A stretch of DNA of 64,000 bases from the NCBI GenBank assembly GCA_964371655.1, contig CAYJOD010000026.1, positions 9,800 through 73,799 on the forward strand, written 5' to 3'. A model generated the notes under the pieces. It ran no database searches. It was not told where the DNA came from and saw nothing but the letters and a program-made list of their open reading frames with translations. The DNA comes from CAZGSN01 sp964371655. Its GTDB lineage: Bacteria > Desulfobacterota > Binatia > HRBIN30. This document shows, piece after piece, positions 1 through 8,396 of this stretch (position 1 is its first letter; each line of letters starts with the position of its first letter). Position numbers and translations under genes: made by a program.

Positions 1-895
1 GAATCTCATAATCGAGCGGCATCGGTCCCAGGATCTGCAGTACCTCGTAGAGCAGCTCCACGAAGGCCTTCCAACGGCGCTCCTCGACGTCGATGCAGCG
101 CGTCCACGAGTCGAGACAGACGACCTCATAGCTACGCGGAAAAGTTCCGAACACGCAAAGGTACGCGCAGCAGCCGTCACGCTCGGCGAGCAGAAGCCCT
201 TGCCCGCGCGAGAACTCGATCAGCTCCTCCCAAACGTGAGCCTGGCGCGCCGTGACCTCGCGCTCCTGCGCCACGGCGGCGAAGGGAAGGTCACTGCCGA
301 TGACTTGGTTGTGAACGTGTGGCTGCGAGGCGCCTGACTCCTTGCCTTGATTCTTGCGAATCAAGACTTGTCGCACGGCCGGGTTGGCGTACGAACGGCG
401 CGCGATTTCGATGTCGGCCGCCAGGAGCGCGTGGAACTGTTCGATCGCCAATAGACCCGTGTACAGCAGGTCGTCGTGCCCTTTTGGGTCGTCGGCGAAA
501 TGTCGCGCGTCTTCGATCAGGACATAGGACTCGTTCTTGCCGCCGGTGCAGCATTCCGGGATGCGCGGGATTAGGTTGCGCACACCGCGAATCAACCACG
601 CGTCGTCGCGATCGCGGAATACCTGTCGTGCCGGAACGCGCAAGACCTCCTCGGGTGAATAGGCTTCGTTGCCCGGACAAAACGGGCAGGCACGTCGAGC
701 GGCTTCGAGCTCGATGCGTAAGTGGTCCTTGTAGACGGCGGGATCGATCGCTGGCGGTTCCAGCAAGGCGTCCTGCGCATGGCGGACGAAGCCACTCTGC
801 TTCTTGTGCACGTGGGTGAAGTAGGTGACCGTACCCGTGAACGGGCTGCGCGCCCAAACGAGCTGATCCCCGTCTTTGCGGTACTCGATCGGCAT
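1..895 (-). CDS. galT: Galactose-1-phosphate uridylyltransferase-like protein (C-terminus cut by window edge)
   Basis: I read this frame directly on the minus strand from an ATG at 895; it stays open for 298 codons to the window edge, so the C-terminus is missing. GalT transfers UMP between UDP-glucose and galactose-1-phosphate in the Leloir pathway. Visible signatures are the zinc-type CPFCPGNE motif at residues 70-77 and the nucleotidyl-transfer motif HVHNQ at 193-197. This matches the GalT pattern HxHxQ rather than the HxHxH of hydrolytic HIT proteins, and it is preceded by KNQGKESGASQP as in GalT. An in-frame TGA lies upstream of 895 and I see no other good start. An uncharacterised GalT-like nucleotidyltransferase is the alternative. 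Confidence 0.75.
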   Translation of the reverse strand, partial: MPIEYRKDGDQLVWARSPFTGTVTYFTHVHKKQSGFVRHAQDALLEPPAIDPAVYKDHLRIELEAARRACPFCPGNEAYSPEEVLRVPARQVFRDRDDAWLIRGVRNLIPRIPECCTGGKNESYVLIEDARHFADDPKGHDDLLYTGLLAIEQFHALLAADIEIARRSYANPAVRQVLIRKNQGKESGASQPHVHNQVIGSDLPFAAVAQEREVTARQAHVWEELIEFSRGQGLLLAERDGCCAYLCVFGTFPRSYEVVCLDSWTRCIDVEERRWKAFVELLYEVLQILGPMPLDYEI

Positions 896-1000
896 CGGCC
901 TACGACAAACGTCTGCACGCTGTAGCCGGAAACGATTTCTCTGTACAGGGTTGAATCGACCTCATGCGTGGTTAGCTTCGGCCGCGGATAGAGGACCGCC

Positions 1001-1366
1001 ATGACTGGAAGAAACGCTATGCTGCTTGCCTTTGATCGCTTGTTCGATAAAGCCGCTACCAAGCTCCACATCGAGTGTTCGACAGAAGAGAAGGAAGAGG
1101 CGCGCCGAGGATTTGCAACTCGCTTTGCCGGCGCTCTCGATCTCGCTGGACAGGTCGGGATGGACGGCGTCCCCGACGAGGTCATGGATCATATGGAGGA
1201 AGCAATCGCTTCTCTCTCTCCTTCTCAAGTTGTCGCCCAGCTCGCCGTGATTCCGCTCATCCATCAGACACAAGAGATGCTGCGCGCGCTGACGTTTCGC
1301 GCCGCCGAGCAGCGACTGCTCGAGCACCTGATCGAGCAAGCGGATGATCGCTACGGCGGGAACTAA
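1001..1366 (+). CDS. Small hypothetical protein (121 aa)
   Basis: An ATG at 1001 follows AGAGGA six bases upstream, which fixes the start. The 121-residue product is soluble-looking, rich in Glu and Ala, with no signal peptide or membrane segment and probably all alpha-helical. I do not recognise a family. It is divergent from the galT-like gene and precedes the TPR lipoprotein by 230 bp. The ordinary amino-acid composition and good ribosome-binding site argue that it is real; the overlapping arginine-rich frames are not. Confidence 0.6.
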   Translation: MTGRNAMLLAFDRLFDKAATKLHIECSTEEKEEARRGFATRFAGALDLAGQVGMDGVPDEVMDHMEEAIASLSPSQVVAQLAVIPLIHQTQEMLRALTFRAAEQRLLEHLIEQADDRYGGN

Positions 1367-1596
1367 GTACGGCTCGCCGCGAATTCGTACCCAGCTAATC
1401 GGGCCGTGGTCCTCGGGCTTCAGCGCGCATCCGGAATCCTTTCCTGACGCCTGAGGCCGAAGCCGTCTCCGCCATGGTGCTCACGTCGCCGATTACCGAT
1501 GAGATCGCCGGCGCTGCACCCTCACCACCGACCAGACACTCTACCCGGCCAGGGGTCTGATAGAACCCCCCAGATGATTGTGCTAGGGACTCGGCG

Positions 1597-3387
1597 ATGA
1601 TCGAAACACCCGCGCCGGCGCGCATCAGAGACGCGGCGCTCGTTATCGCCGGCCTGGTCCTCCTCTCAGGCTGTGCAGCACTGACGAAGCAGCCAACTAC
1701 ATCAACCCAAACCTTCCCGTGGGCGACCGAGCTGGGCGCCGCCGAGTCGGGCTCAGCATCGTTGCCCGCCGAGGCGGGTGCACTGGGGCATTTTCTCACC
1801 GCCGAGATCGCGCTCAATCAAGGCGACTATGACGTGGCTCGCGTTGAGTACGAGCAGGCGGTTGCAGCCGACCCGGAATCGTCGCTGCTGCGCCAACGCC
1901 TGGCGATGCTGTATGTCCGTTCCAATCGATTGCCGGAGGCCCTGGAGCAGGGACAAAAGGCGGTCGAGCTCGATCCGGGCGGCGTCCAGACCCGTGTGCT
2001 TGTCGCCGGCATTCTGTCGGCGCTCAAGCGCGAGCCCGAGGCCCTCAAGGAGTATGAAGAGGTTCTCAAGCTCGACGACCAAAACCAGGAAGCCCACCTG
2101 TTTCTCGGTGCCCTCTACGGCAAACGTGGGGACTACGCGCGCGCCGTGCAGCTGCTCACCGAGCTCACGCAGATCACGCCGCATCCGTTCCTCGGATACT
2201 ACTATCTCGGCCAGGTGCACGCCGCCGCGCGCAACTGGCCCGAGGCCGAGAAGGCTTACCGGCAGGCGCTGCGTCTCAGCCCGCATTCCGAGGTCGTCCT
2301 GCTCGACATGGCTCTGCTGTACGAGGCCCAAGATCAGTCCGAGAAGGCCATCGAGATCTACCAGAGGCTTTTGTCGGCCGATCCACAAAGCGCTGTGGTG
2401 CGACGTCGCCTGGGTGGCTTGTACGCCGGGCAGAAGAAGCTCGATGAAGCGCTGTCCCAGTTCAAGGAGCTCGAGAAGATCGAAGCCGATCCGCAGGAGA
2501 CGCGCGTCAAGATCGGTCTGATCTACTTCGAAAAGGACGAGTACGACAAAGCAGTGACGGAGTTCAGCCTGGCGTTGGCGGCCGAACCCGGTAACGACCG
2601 GGTTCGCTACTACTTGGGCTCCGTGTATGGCGAAATGAAGGAGCTCGATCGCGCCATCGCCGAGTTCAGTCGCATCGGACCAGCCTCCGAGTACTATGCC
2701 GACGCCTGCGTGCAAATCGGCTACTTGCACCAGAAGGCCGGCCGCCTCTCGGAGGCCATTACCTGGGTTCAGAGTGCTCTCGATACTAAACCCGACAACG
2801 GCGAGTTGGCCGGGTTGTTGGCTTCGATGTATCAAGAGAAGGGCGAGGTGCAGAAGGCGGTCGCGCTCATGCAAAAGCTCGTCGAACGCGAACCTACCAA
2901 CGATCGTTACTTGTTTACTCTTGGCGCGCTCCTGGACCAGGCAAAGGACAAGGAAGCAAGCGTCGCGACCTTGCGCAAAGCCATTGAGATCAATCCGCGC
3001 AATGCCGCGGCGCTCAATTATCTCGGGTACACCTATGCCGACAAGGGGGTGAACCTCGACGAAGCCGAGAGCCTCATCCGCCGCGCGATTGAGATCGAAC
3101 CCAACGACGGTTTCTTCACCGACAGCCTGGGCTGGGTGTTCTACCAGCGTGGTAACTACGCCGCCGCCGTCGAGTATCTGCAGCGCGCCGTGGAGCTTGC
3201 CGGCGACGATCCCACCATCACCGAGCACCTTGCCGATGCCTACCGGCAAAGCGGACGCCTTCGGGAAGCGCTCAACCTTTACCAAGGGGCGTTGCAACGC
3301 TCCAAAGAGGCGGCCCAGATCCAACGCTTGAAGGACAAGATTCAGATCCTTGAAGGTAGCCGCACCGAACGTGGGAAGGACTCGTGA
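1597..3387 (+). CDS. TPR-repeat lipoprotein
   Basis: This 596-residue protein begins with a lipoprotein signal (hydrophobic stretch, then LLSGC with Cys at about residue 26) and then consists almost wholly of tetratricopeptide repeats from about residue 60 to 580, with recurring A-x-x-x-Y/F-x-x-A-x-x-x-x-P patterns (for example PEAEKAYRQALRLSP). TPR arrays are protein-interaction scaffolds, and membrane-anchored ones often serve envelope assembly or secretion. The next genes encode two more lipoproteins on the same strand, so an envelope role is reasonable, but the partner is not deducible. The ATG at 1597 is the first start compatible with the signal peptide. Confidence 0.85.
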   Translation: MIETPAPARIRDAALVIAGLVLLSGCAALTKQPTTSTQTFPWATELGAAESGSASLPAEAGALGHFLTAEIALNQGDYDVARVEYEQAVAADPESSLLRQRLAMLYVRSNRLPEALEQGQKAVELDPGGVQTRVLVAGILSALKREPEALKEYEEVLKLDDQNQEAHLFLGALYGKRGDYARAVQLLTELTQITPHPFLGYYYLGQVHAAARNWPEAEKAYRQALRLSPHSEVVLLDMALLYEAQDQSEKAIEIYQRLLSADPQSAVVRRRLGGLYAGQKKLDEALSQFKELEKIEADPQETRVKIGLIYFEKDEYDKAVTEFSLALAAEPGNDRVRYYLGSVYGEMKELDRAIAEFSRIGPASEYYADACVQIGYLHQKAGRLSEAITWVQSALDTKPDNGELAGLLASMYQEKGEVQKAVALMQKLVEREPTNDRYLFTLGALLDQAKDKEASVATLRKAIEINPRNAAALNYLGYTYADKGVNLDEAESLIRRAIEIEPNDGFFTDSLGWVFYQRGNYAAAVEYLQRAVELAGDDPTITEHLADAYRQSGRLREALNLYQGALQRSKEAAQIQRLKDKIQILEGSRTERGKDS

Positions 3388-3536
3388 AGAAACAACGGCC
3401 GGCGGCAGGGCCGTTCGTAACCAATCGAGGATTGTCACCGCGCGACACTGAACCCGATTGCGGAATCAGGGGATCAATCGGCAAGCCGCGATCGACGAGC
3501 TCGAAATCCATCGGTTTAGGCGTGGGAGGGTAGGGG

Positions 3537-4352
3537 TTGATTTCCCTGCAAGACGATGGCGCGTGCGCCTTTGTCGCTCTCACACTCTGCCTGTCCTTGG
3601 CGGGCTGCGCGCTCAGACGCCCGCTGCTGCGCGCCGAAGCCCCGGCGCGCTTACCGGCGGTCGCGGAGTTGGAGTCCGTCCTTGCTCAGCGTCGCGACGC
3701 GCTGCACGGCTTGCGCTCGCTCGCCCGCATGCGTTACCGCGACGGCGAGGAATCGGGTAGCTCTCGACAAGTGATTGCCCTGGCGCGACCGGACCGCTTG
3801 CGCGTCGAGATTCTGTCGATTCTGGGGACCGTCTTCGTGATGACCTCGGATCGAAATACATTCAGCGCCTACGCCAGCTCGGAAGCGACCGTCTACCGCG
3901 GCACCCCGTCGCCGGCCCTGATGGGTCGCTACGCCCGCGTCGCACTCGGCGTGAACGAGCTCATCGATCTCTTGTTGGCCTCGCCGGAGGCGGCGACGTC
4001 CGGGGCGCGCGGCGAAGTATCGTTTGACGATGAGACAGGAGCGATACGGCTGCTGGATGTGGATGCCCTCGGCTCGCATTCGGTCTGGTTCTCGGCTGCC
4101 TATGCGCCCATCGCGGCCGAACGTCGCGACACGGACGGCGAGGTTGAATGGCGCGCCGAGTTCGGCGGCTATGAAGACCACGATGGATTGTCCGTCGCCA
4201 CTGAGCTGAAGCTCGAATTTCCGCTGACGCAGCGTCGTATGGAGCTCACCCTGCAAAATCCCGAAGTCAATCCGAGGTTCGACGATTCGATCTTTGCGTT
4301 GCAGGCCCCGCTGGGCGCCAAGGTGGTCAATCTCGATCGAGGCATGGAATGA
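3537..4352 (+). CDS. LolB/DUF4292-like outer-membrane lipoprotein
   Basis: The start is a TTG at 3537, supported by GGGAGG seven bases upstream and by a lipobox (LSLAGC) that follows at about residue 24. The 271-residue product has the strand-rich body of LolA/LolB-fold lipoprotein-handling or DUF4292 proteins: an early 'LRSLARMRY' strand, a 'RPDRLRVEILSILG' segment and a late 'FPLTQRRMELTLQNPEVNP' strand pair. Such proteins bind lipid acyl chains in a half-barrel. The stop overlaps the start of the next lipoprotein gene (ATGA), so the two are translationally coupled. Family placement is by pattern, not by a search. Confidence 0.65.
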   Translation: MISLQDDGACAFVALTLCLSLAGCALRRPLLRAEAPARLPAVAELESVLAQRRDALHGLRSLARMRYRDGEESGSSRQVIALARPDRLRVEILSILGTVFVMTSDRNTFSAYASSEATVYRGTPSPALMGRYARVALGVNELIDLLLASPEAATSGARGEVSFDDETGAIRLLDVDALGSHSVWFSAAYAPIAAERRDTDGEVEWRAEFGGYEDHDGLSVATELKLEFPLTQRRMELTLQNPEVNPRFDDSIFALQAPLGAKVVNLDRGME

Positions 4353-6052
4353 TGTCAAAGACGATCTCCATGCTGTGCACGGCGGCCTTGCTCGCCGGTT
4401 GCCAGCAACGCGCCGAGCAAGCAAGCACGCCGCCCAGGTCCGAGCACCACGAACAACGGCTGGTGACCGCAACGATCAGCGATCCGAAGACCTTCAATCC
4501 CATTACCTCGGTCGACAGCGCCTCCACGAGCGCCATGGGGCCGCTGCTCGATGAGCTCATTCGCATCAACCCGGAGACGCTGCAGGCCGAGCCGCTGCTC
4601 GCCGAGCAGTGGGAGTACGATGCCACCGGCACCGTGTACACCTTCCATCTCCGTCACGATGTGCGCTGGCACGATGGAAAGCCATTCACGTCGGCCGACG
4701 TCGTCTTCACCTTCGACGCGATCTTCGACGAACACGTCGCGAACAGCATCAAGTACATCCTCACCATCGATGGCAAGCGGCCCAAGGTCGAGGCCGTGGA
4801 TGACTTTGCCGTGCGCGTGACGTTGCCGCGTCCGTTTGCTCCGTTTCTCAATGCGATCGGGGTTCAGATCCTTCCGAAACACATCCTCGGCCAGTCCTTG
4901 AAGGATGGCACCTTCGCTCAACAGTGGGGCATCAACACGCCCGTCGAGCAGTTGATCGGTACCGGGCCCTATCGCATGACGCGCTACGTGCCCGCGCAGT
5001 TCATCGAGTACCAGCGGACTCCCGACTACTGGATGAAGGACGACGCCGGTAAGGCGCTGCCGTACCTCGAGGCACAAACCGCCTTGATCGTACCGGACCA
5101 GAACACATCGTATCTGAAGTTTCTCGCCGGGCAGACGCATATCCACGATGCGCGCCCGGAAGAGGTTTCCGACTTGCGCGCCAAGGAGCAGGAGCTGCAG
5201 ATCGTCACCAAGGAAGTCGGCTTGGAGACCGGGTCGACGTTCGTGGCGTTCAACCGCAATCCGAGACACTACGTCAAGAACGGAAAGACGGCGCCGCAGT
5301 TGAAGTGGTTCAGCGACGTACGCTTCCTCAAAGCCCTGGCGCATGCCGTGGACAAGGAGTCGATGGTCGTCAACTGCCTCAACGGTTACGGCAAGCCGGC
5401 GGTGGCGGACGTGTCGCCGGAGAACAAGATCTACCACAACCCGAAGCTCGTCGATTACGTGTATGACCTCGACGAATCCAAGCGCTTGCTCGCCGCGGCA
5501 GGCTACGTCGATCGCGACGGCGACGGTGTCATCGAGGATGAAGCCGGCAATCGCGTCGAGTTCTCCCTGACTACCAATGCCGGCAATCAGATTCGCGAGA
5601 AGATGTGCTCGATCCTGAAGGAGGATTGGACGAAGCTCGGCATCGCCGTGAACTACCGTCCGCTCGATTTTCAAACCCTCGTCGAGAAGCTCAACAGCTC
5701 GTTCGATTGGGATGCCGTTCTCATCGGTTTCACCGGCGGCCCGGAGCCACACAACGGCGCCAACCTGCTGCGCTCGAGCGGCAACCTGCACTTTTGGAAT
5801 CCGAGCCAACCGCAGCCGGCGACGTCTTGGGAGAAGGAGATCGACGAGCTCCTCGAACAAGGCTCGCGCGAGCTCGATCAAGACAAGCGCCGCACGTATT
5901 ACTGGAGGATCCAGGAGATCCTCCACGAGCAATTGCCGATGATCCAAACGGTCCGGCAGACGTCGTTCGTCGCCTACAAGAAAGCGTTGCAGAACTACCG
6001 ACGCCTGGTGTGGGGCGTGTACAAGCCCGAGCTCATCCGCTTCGCCGATTGA
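4349..6052 (+). CDS. ABC-type peptide-binding lipoprotein (SBP family 5)
   Basis: The 567-residue product has a lipobox (LLAGC, Cys at about residue 18) and the layout of DppA/OppA proteins: an early 'PKTFNPITSVDSAS' segment, 'YTFHLRHDVRWHDGKPFTS' near residue 100, 'GTGPYRMTRY' near residue 210, and a C-terminal 'LHEQLPMIQTVRQ'. These periplasmic receptors bind peptides or similar solutes for an ABC importer. No permease or ATPase gene is adjacent, so the transporter is encoded elsewhere or the protein is an orphan receptor. It overlaps the previous gene by 4 nt. A sequence D-R-D-G-D-G near residue 390 is the calcium-loop-like insert common in this family. Confidence 0.9.
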   Translation: MMSKTISMLCTAALLAGCQQRAEQASTPPRSEHHEQRLVTATISDPKTFNPITSVDSASTSAMGPLLDELIRINPETLQAEPLLAEQWEYDATGTVYTFHLRHDVRWHDGKPFTSADVVFTFDAIFDEHVANSIKYILTIDGKRPKVEAVDDFAVRVTLPRPFAPFLNAIGVQILPKHILGQSLKDGTFAQQWGINTPVEQLIGTGPYRMTRYVPAQFIEYQRTPDYWMKDDAGKALPYLEAQTALIVPDQNTSYLKFLAGQTHIHDARPEEVSDLRAKEQELQIVTKEVGLETGSTFVAFNRNPRHYVKNGKTAPQLKWFSDVRFLKALAHAVDKESMVVNCLNGYGKPAVADVSPENKIYHNPKLVDYVYDLDESKRLLAAAGYVDRDGDGVIEDEAGNRVEFSLTTNAGNQIREKMCSILKEDWTKLGIAVNYRPLDFQTLVEKLNSSFDWDAVLIGFTGGPEPHNGANLLRSSGNLHFWNPSQPQPATSWEKEIDELLEQGSRELDQDKRRTYYWRIQEILHEQLPMIQTVRQTSFVAYKKALQNYRRLVWGVYKPELIRFAD

Positions 6053-6356
6053 GAAGCTGCAAGAAATTACGGCGGAGAGACCCAAGGCCGTTGGTTCCGA
6101 GTAGCATCGGCAGGCGCTTGGGGCGCGGATGATGAACACCTCGCCTCCAGAAACAACATCGACGTGTCGAGCCCGAGCGCGCGTGCCAAAGTCGGCTTGC
6201 GCCCGATCGAGGAAGGCCTGGCGACCGACGGCAAGGTTCCACGGCTCCGGACAACCCGTCAGGCGCAATTGACCGCTGCCGACGGCCCGATCTATTTAGG
6301 CGGTGGTGGACGCCCGCAAAACAATACCCGGCCCGGACCGCTCCGGCGTAGGCCGG
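6053..6356. other. Intergenic stretch, no gene seen
   Basis: About 300 bp between the peptide-binding lipoprotein and the TatT-like gene. I see no hairpin, RNA gene or convincing coding frame. A GTG at 6303 is in frame with the downstream gene and would extend it by 18 residues, but those residues are not signal-like. Confidence 0.4.
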
Positions 6357-7355
6357 ATGAGGAAGGTCGGGTCAACGACTCCAACTCATCCTGGTCATTC
6401 GCCCGACGTAAGGTGTACACGTCGCGCGCCCGGCCGATTCACCGGATCCGCACTGCTGAGCGTCGGCGCGTTCGCGGGCGTGCTGGCTGTCGCTTCGGGC
6501 TGTTCGATCCGGATCATTGCCGCCCGGAACGTGGCCAACACCCTGTCGGAGAGCGGGGACGTCTTCTCTCGTGACGACGATCCGGAGCTCATCCGGGCGG
6601 CCGTGCCGTTCGGCCTCAAGACCTATGAAAGCCTGCTCGAGTCGGTGCCGACGCACGAGCCCTTGTTGCTGACGACCTGCAGGGGCTACACGCAGTACGC
6701 GTACGCATTCCTCGAAGGCGACGCGGAAGCGTTGGGCGAGGCGGAGCACCACCAGCAGGTCAAGGAACTGCGCGACCGCGCCCTGAACCTGTACCTGCGC
6801 GGGCGGGCCTTCTGCCTGCGGGCAATGGATCTCCGGGTTCCCGGGTCGAGCCAGAAAGTGGTCCAGGATCCCGAGGCTGCGCTGGCTGGGTTCGAGAAGA
6901 AAGACGTCGCGCTGCTCTATTGGACGGCGGCGTCCTGGGGCGCCGCCATCGCATTGGGGATCGACAGGCCGGAGCTGGTGATCGATTTTCCGTCGGTGCG
7001 GGCTCTGGCCGACCGTGCCATCGAGCTCGACGACGCCTGGAGCAGGGGCGCCCTGCACGAGTTGATGATCTCGCTCGACAGCCTGCCCGAAGCGCTGGGC
7101 GGCAATTCCGAGCGGGCGCGGCAGCACTTCCGGAAGGCCGTTGAGCTACAGCAGGGCCTTTCGCCCGGCCCCTACGTTGCGCTTGCCGCCGGCGTCGCGG
7201 TCCCGGCGCAGAACCGCGAAGAATTCGTTCAATTGCTGAATGCGGCGCTGGCGATCGATCCGCAGAAGGATCCGTCGAACCGGCTCGCCACGCTGATCGC
7301 GCAGAGGCGCGCACGCGCGTTACTGGCGCAAGCCGATCAAAAGTTCTCGCACTAA
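6357..7355 (+). CDS. TRAP transporter TatT-type TPR lipoprotein
   Basis: From the ATG at 6357 the product is 332 residues with a basic N-terminus, a hydrophobic segment (LLSVGAFAGVLAVASGC) ending in a lipobox, and an alpha-helical TPR-like body. This is the pattern of the TatT/TRAP-associated lipoproteins that assemble with DctP-type receptors. The context is decisive: dctP follows 18 bp downstream and the fused membrane subunit after that. The N-terminus is longer than usual for a lipoprotein signal, and no strong ribosome-binding site marks the start, so the exact start is uncertain (GTG at 6303 is an alternative). Confidence 0.75.
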   Translation: MRKVGSTTPTHPGHSPDVRCTRRAPGRFTGSALLSVGAFAGVLAVASGCSIRIIAARNVANTLSESGDVFSRDDDPELIRAAVPFGLKTYESLLESVPTHEPLLLTTCRGYTQYAYAFLEGDAEALGEAEHHQQVKELRDRALNLYLRGRAFCLRAMDLRVPGSSQKVVQDPEAALAGFEKKDVALLYWTAASWGAAIALGIDRPELVIDFPSVRALADRAIELDDAWSRGALHELMISLDSLPEALGGNSERARQHFRKAVELQQGLSPGPYVALAAGVAVPAQNREEFVQLLNAALAIDPQKDPSNRLATLIAQRRARALLAQADQKFSH

Positions 7356-7373
7356 GCTTTTTCCGGAGGTCCC

Positions 7374-8396
7374 ATGTCCGTTCGCCGCACTGCCATGCTC
7401 ATCACCGCGCTCGCCGTTCTGGCCGTGCAGGCAGCCGCGGCTGCCCCAATCACGATCAAGCTGGCCACCCAGGTTCCGGTCGGATCGACGTGGCACAAGG
7501 CGCTGCTCGACATGGGTGCCGAGTGGGACACGAAGACCGCCGGTCGCGTCAAGCTCACGGTCTATCCGGGAGGCACGCAGGGGAGCGAGGAGGCGACGAT
7601 CAAGATGATGCGTCCCGGCGTCGATCAGCTGCAGGCGAATCTGCTGATGGTCACCGGTCTGGCCAGCATCGACGACTCCTTCAACGTCTTCGGCATGCCC
7701 TTCTTCTTTGAAAGCGACGCGGAAGGCCAGTACGTGCAGGACAAGCTGTCGCCGCTGCTCGAGAAGCGGCTCCAGGCCAAGGGCTTTCGCCTGCTCGCCT
7801 GGGGCAGTGCCGGCTGGGTGCAACTGTTCTCCAAGAAGCCGGTCCGTACCCTCGACGACGTCAAGGCGGCGAAGCTGTTCACCAGCCAGGGTAACGACAG
7901 GATGGTGCAGTGGTACAAGACGAACGGATTCCATCCCGTCGCGCTGGCCGCCAACGAGGTCCCGGCGCAGCTGCGCCTGACCACCGGCATGATCGACGCG
8001 GCGCCGAGCCCACCCTATCCGGCGTTGCTGCTGCAGATGTTCCGTGACGCCAAGTACATGCTCGATGTGAGCATTGTGCCGCTGCCGGGCGCGGTGGTCA
8101 TGACCGAGGAGGCCTGGAACAAGCTCGATGCGGCCGATCGCCCGGCCGTGCTGGCCGCGGCCAAGATCTTCGAAAAGCGCGTCGTCGCCGAGGCGCCGAA
8201 GGTCGATGAGGATTCGGTCGCGACGATGAAGACGCGCGGCCTCACGGTGACGACGCTCGACCCGGCGACCGCCGCGACGTTTCGCGGCGAGGCCGAGAGA
8301 CTCGTGACGACGATGCGCGGGAGCATGGTCCCCGAGGATATCTATGACGCCGCTCTGCGCGAGCGTGATGCCTTCCGGAAGATGAACGGCAAATAA
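7374..8396 (+). CDS. dctP: TRAP transporter substrate-binding protein DctP
   Basis: The product is a 340-residue periplasmic receptor. A Sec signal peptide (residues 1 to about 23, ending AAAA) precedes 'ITIKLATQVPVGSTWHKAL', the typical first strand of DctP proteins, and the family's 'FGMPFFFESDAEGQYV' and 'GMIDAAPSPPYPALLLQMF' segments follow. The start has a strong site, CCGGAGG, six bases upstream. Receptors of this type usually bind carboxylates; the residue that reads the carboxylate cannot be assigned safely here. The stop overlaps the next start by one base (TAATG), so receptor and membrane subunit are co-translated. Confidence 0.9.
   Translation: MSVRRTAMLITALAVLAVQAAAAAPITIKLATQVPVGSTWHKALLDMGAEWDTKTAGRVKLTVYPGGTQGSEEATIKMMRPGVDQLQANLLMVTGLASIDDSFNVFGMPFFFESDAEGQYVQDKLSPLLEKRLQAKGFRLLAWGSAGWVQLFSKKPVRTLDDVKAAKLFTSQGNDRMVQWYKTNGFHPVALAANEVPAQLRLTTGMIDAAPSPPYPALLLQMFRDAKYMLDVSIVPLPGAVVMTEEAWNKLDAADRPAVLAAAKIFEKRVVAEAPKVDEDSVATMKTRGLTVTTLDPATAATFRGEAERLVTTMRGSMVPEDIYDAALRERDAFRKMNGK

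Noticed and set aside
291..857. Arginine-rich frame of 188 codons on the minus strand near the window start
   Set aside because: It overlaps the galT-like gene in another frame; the galT frame carries conserved zinc and HxHxQ motifs, this one has none.
1753..3438. Long open frame on the minus strand opposite the TPR gene; similar ones oppose the SBP, uvrA/iscS, sppA, norB and atpG/atpD genes
   Set aside because: In high-GC DNA the antisense frame of a real gene is often open. These have no recognisable domains, while the plus-strand frames are clear families.
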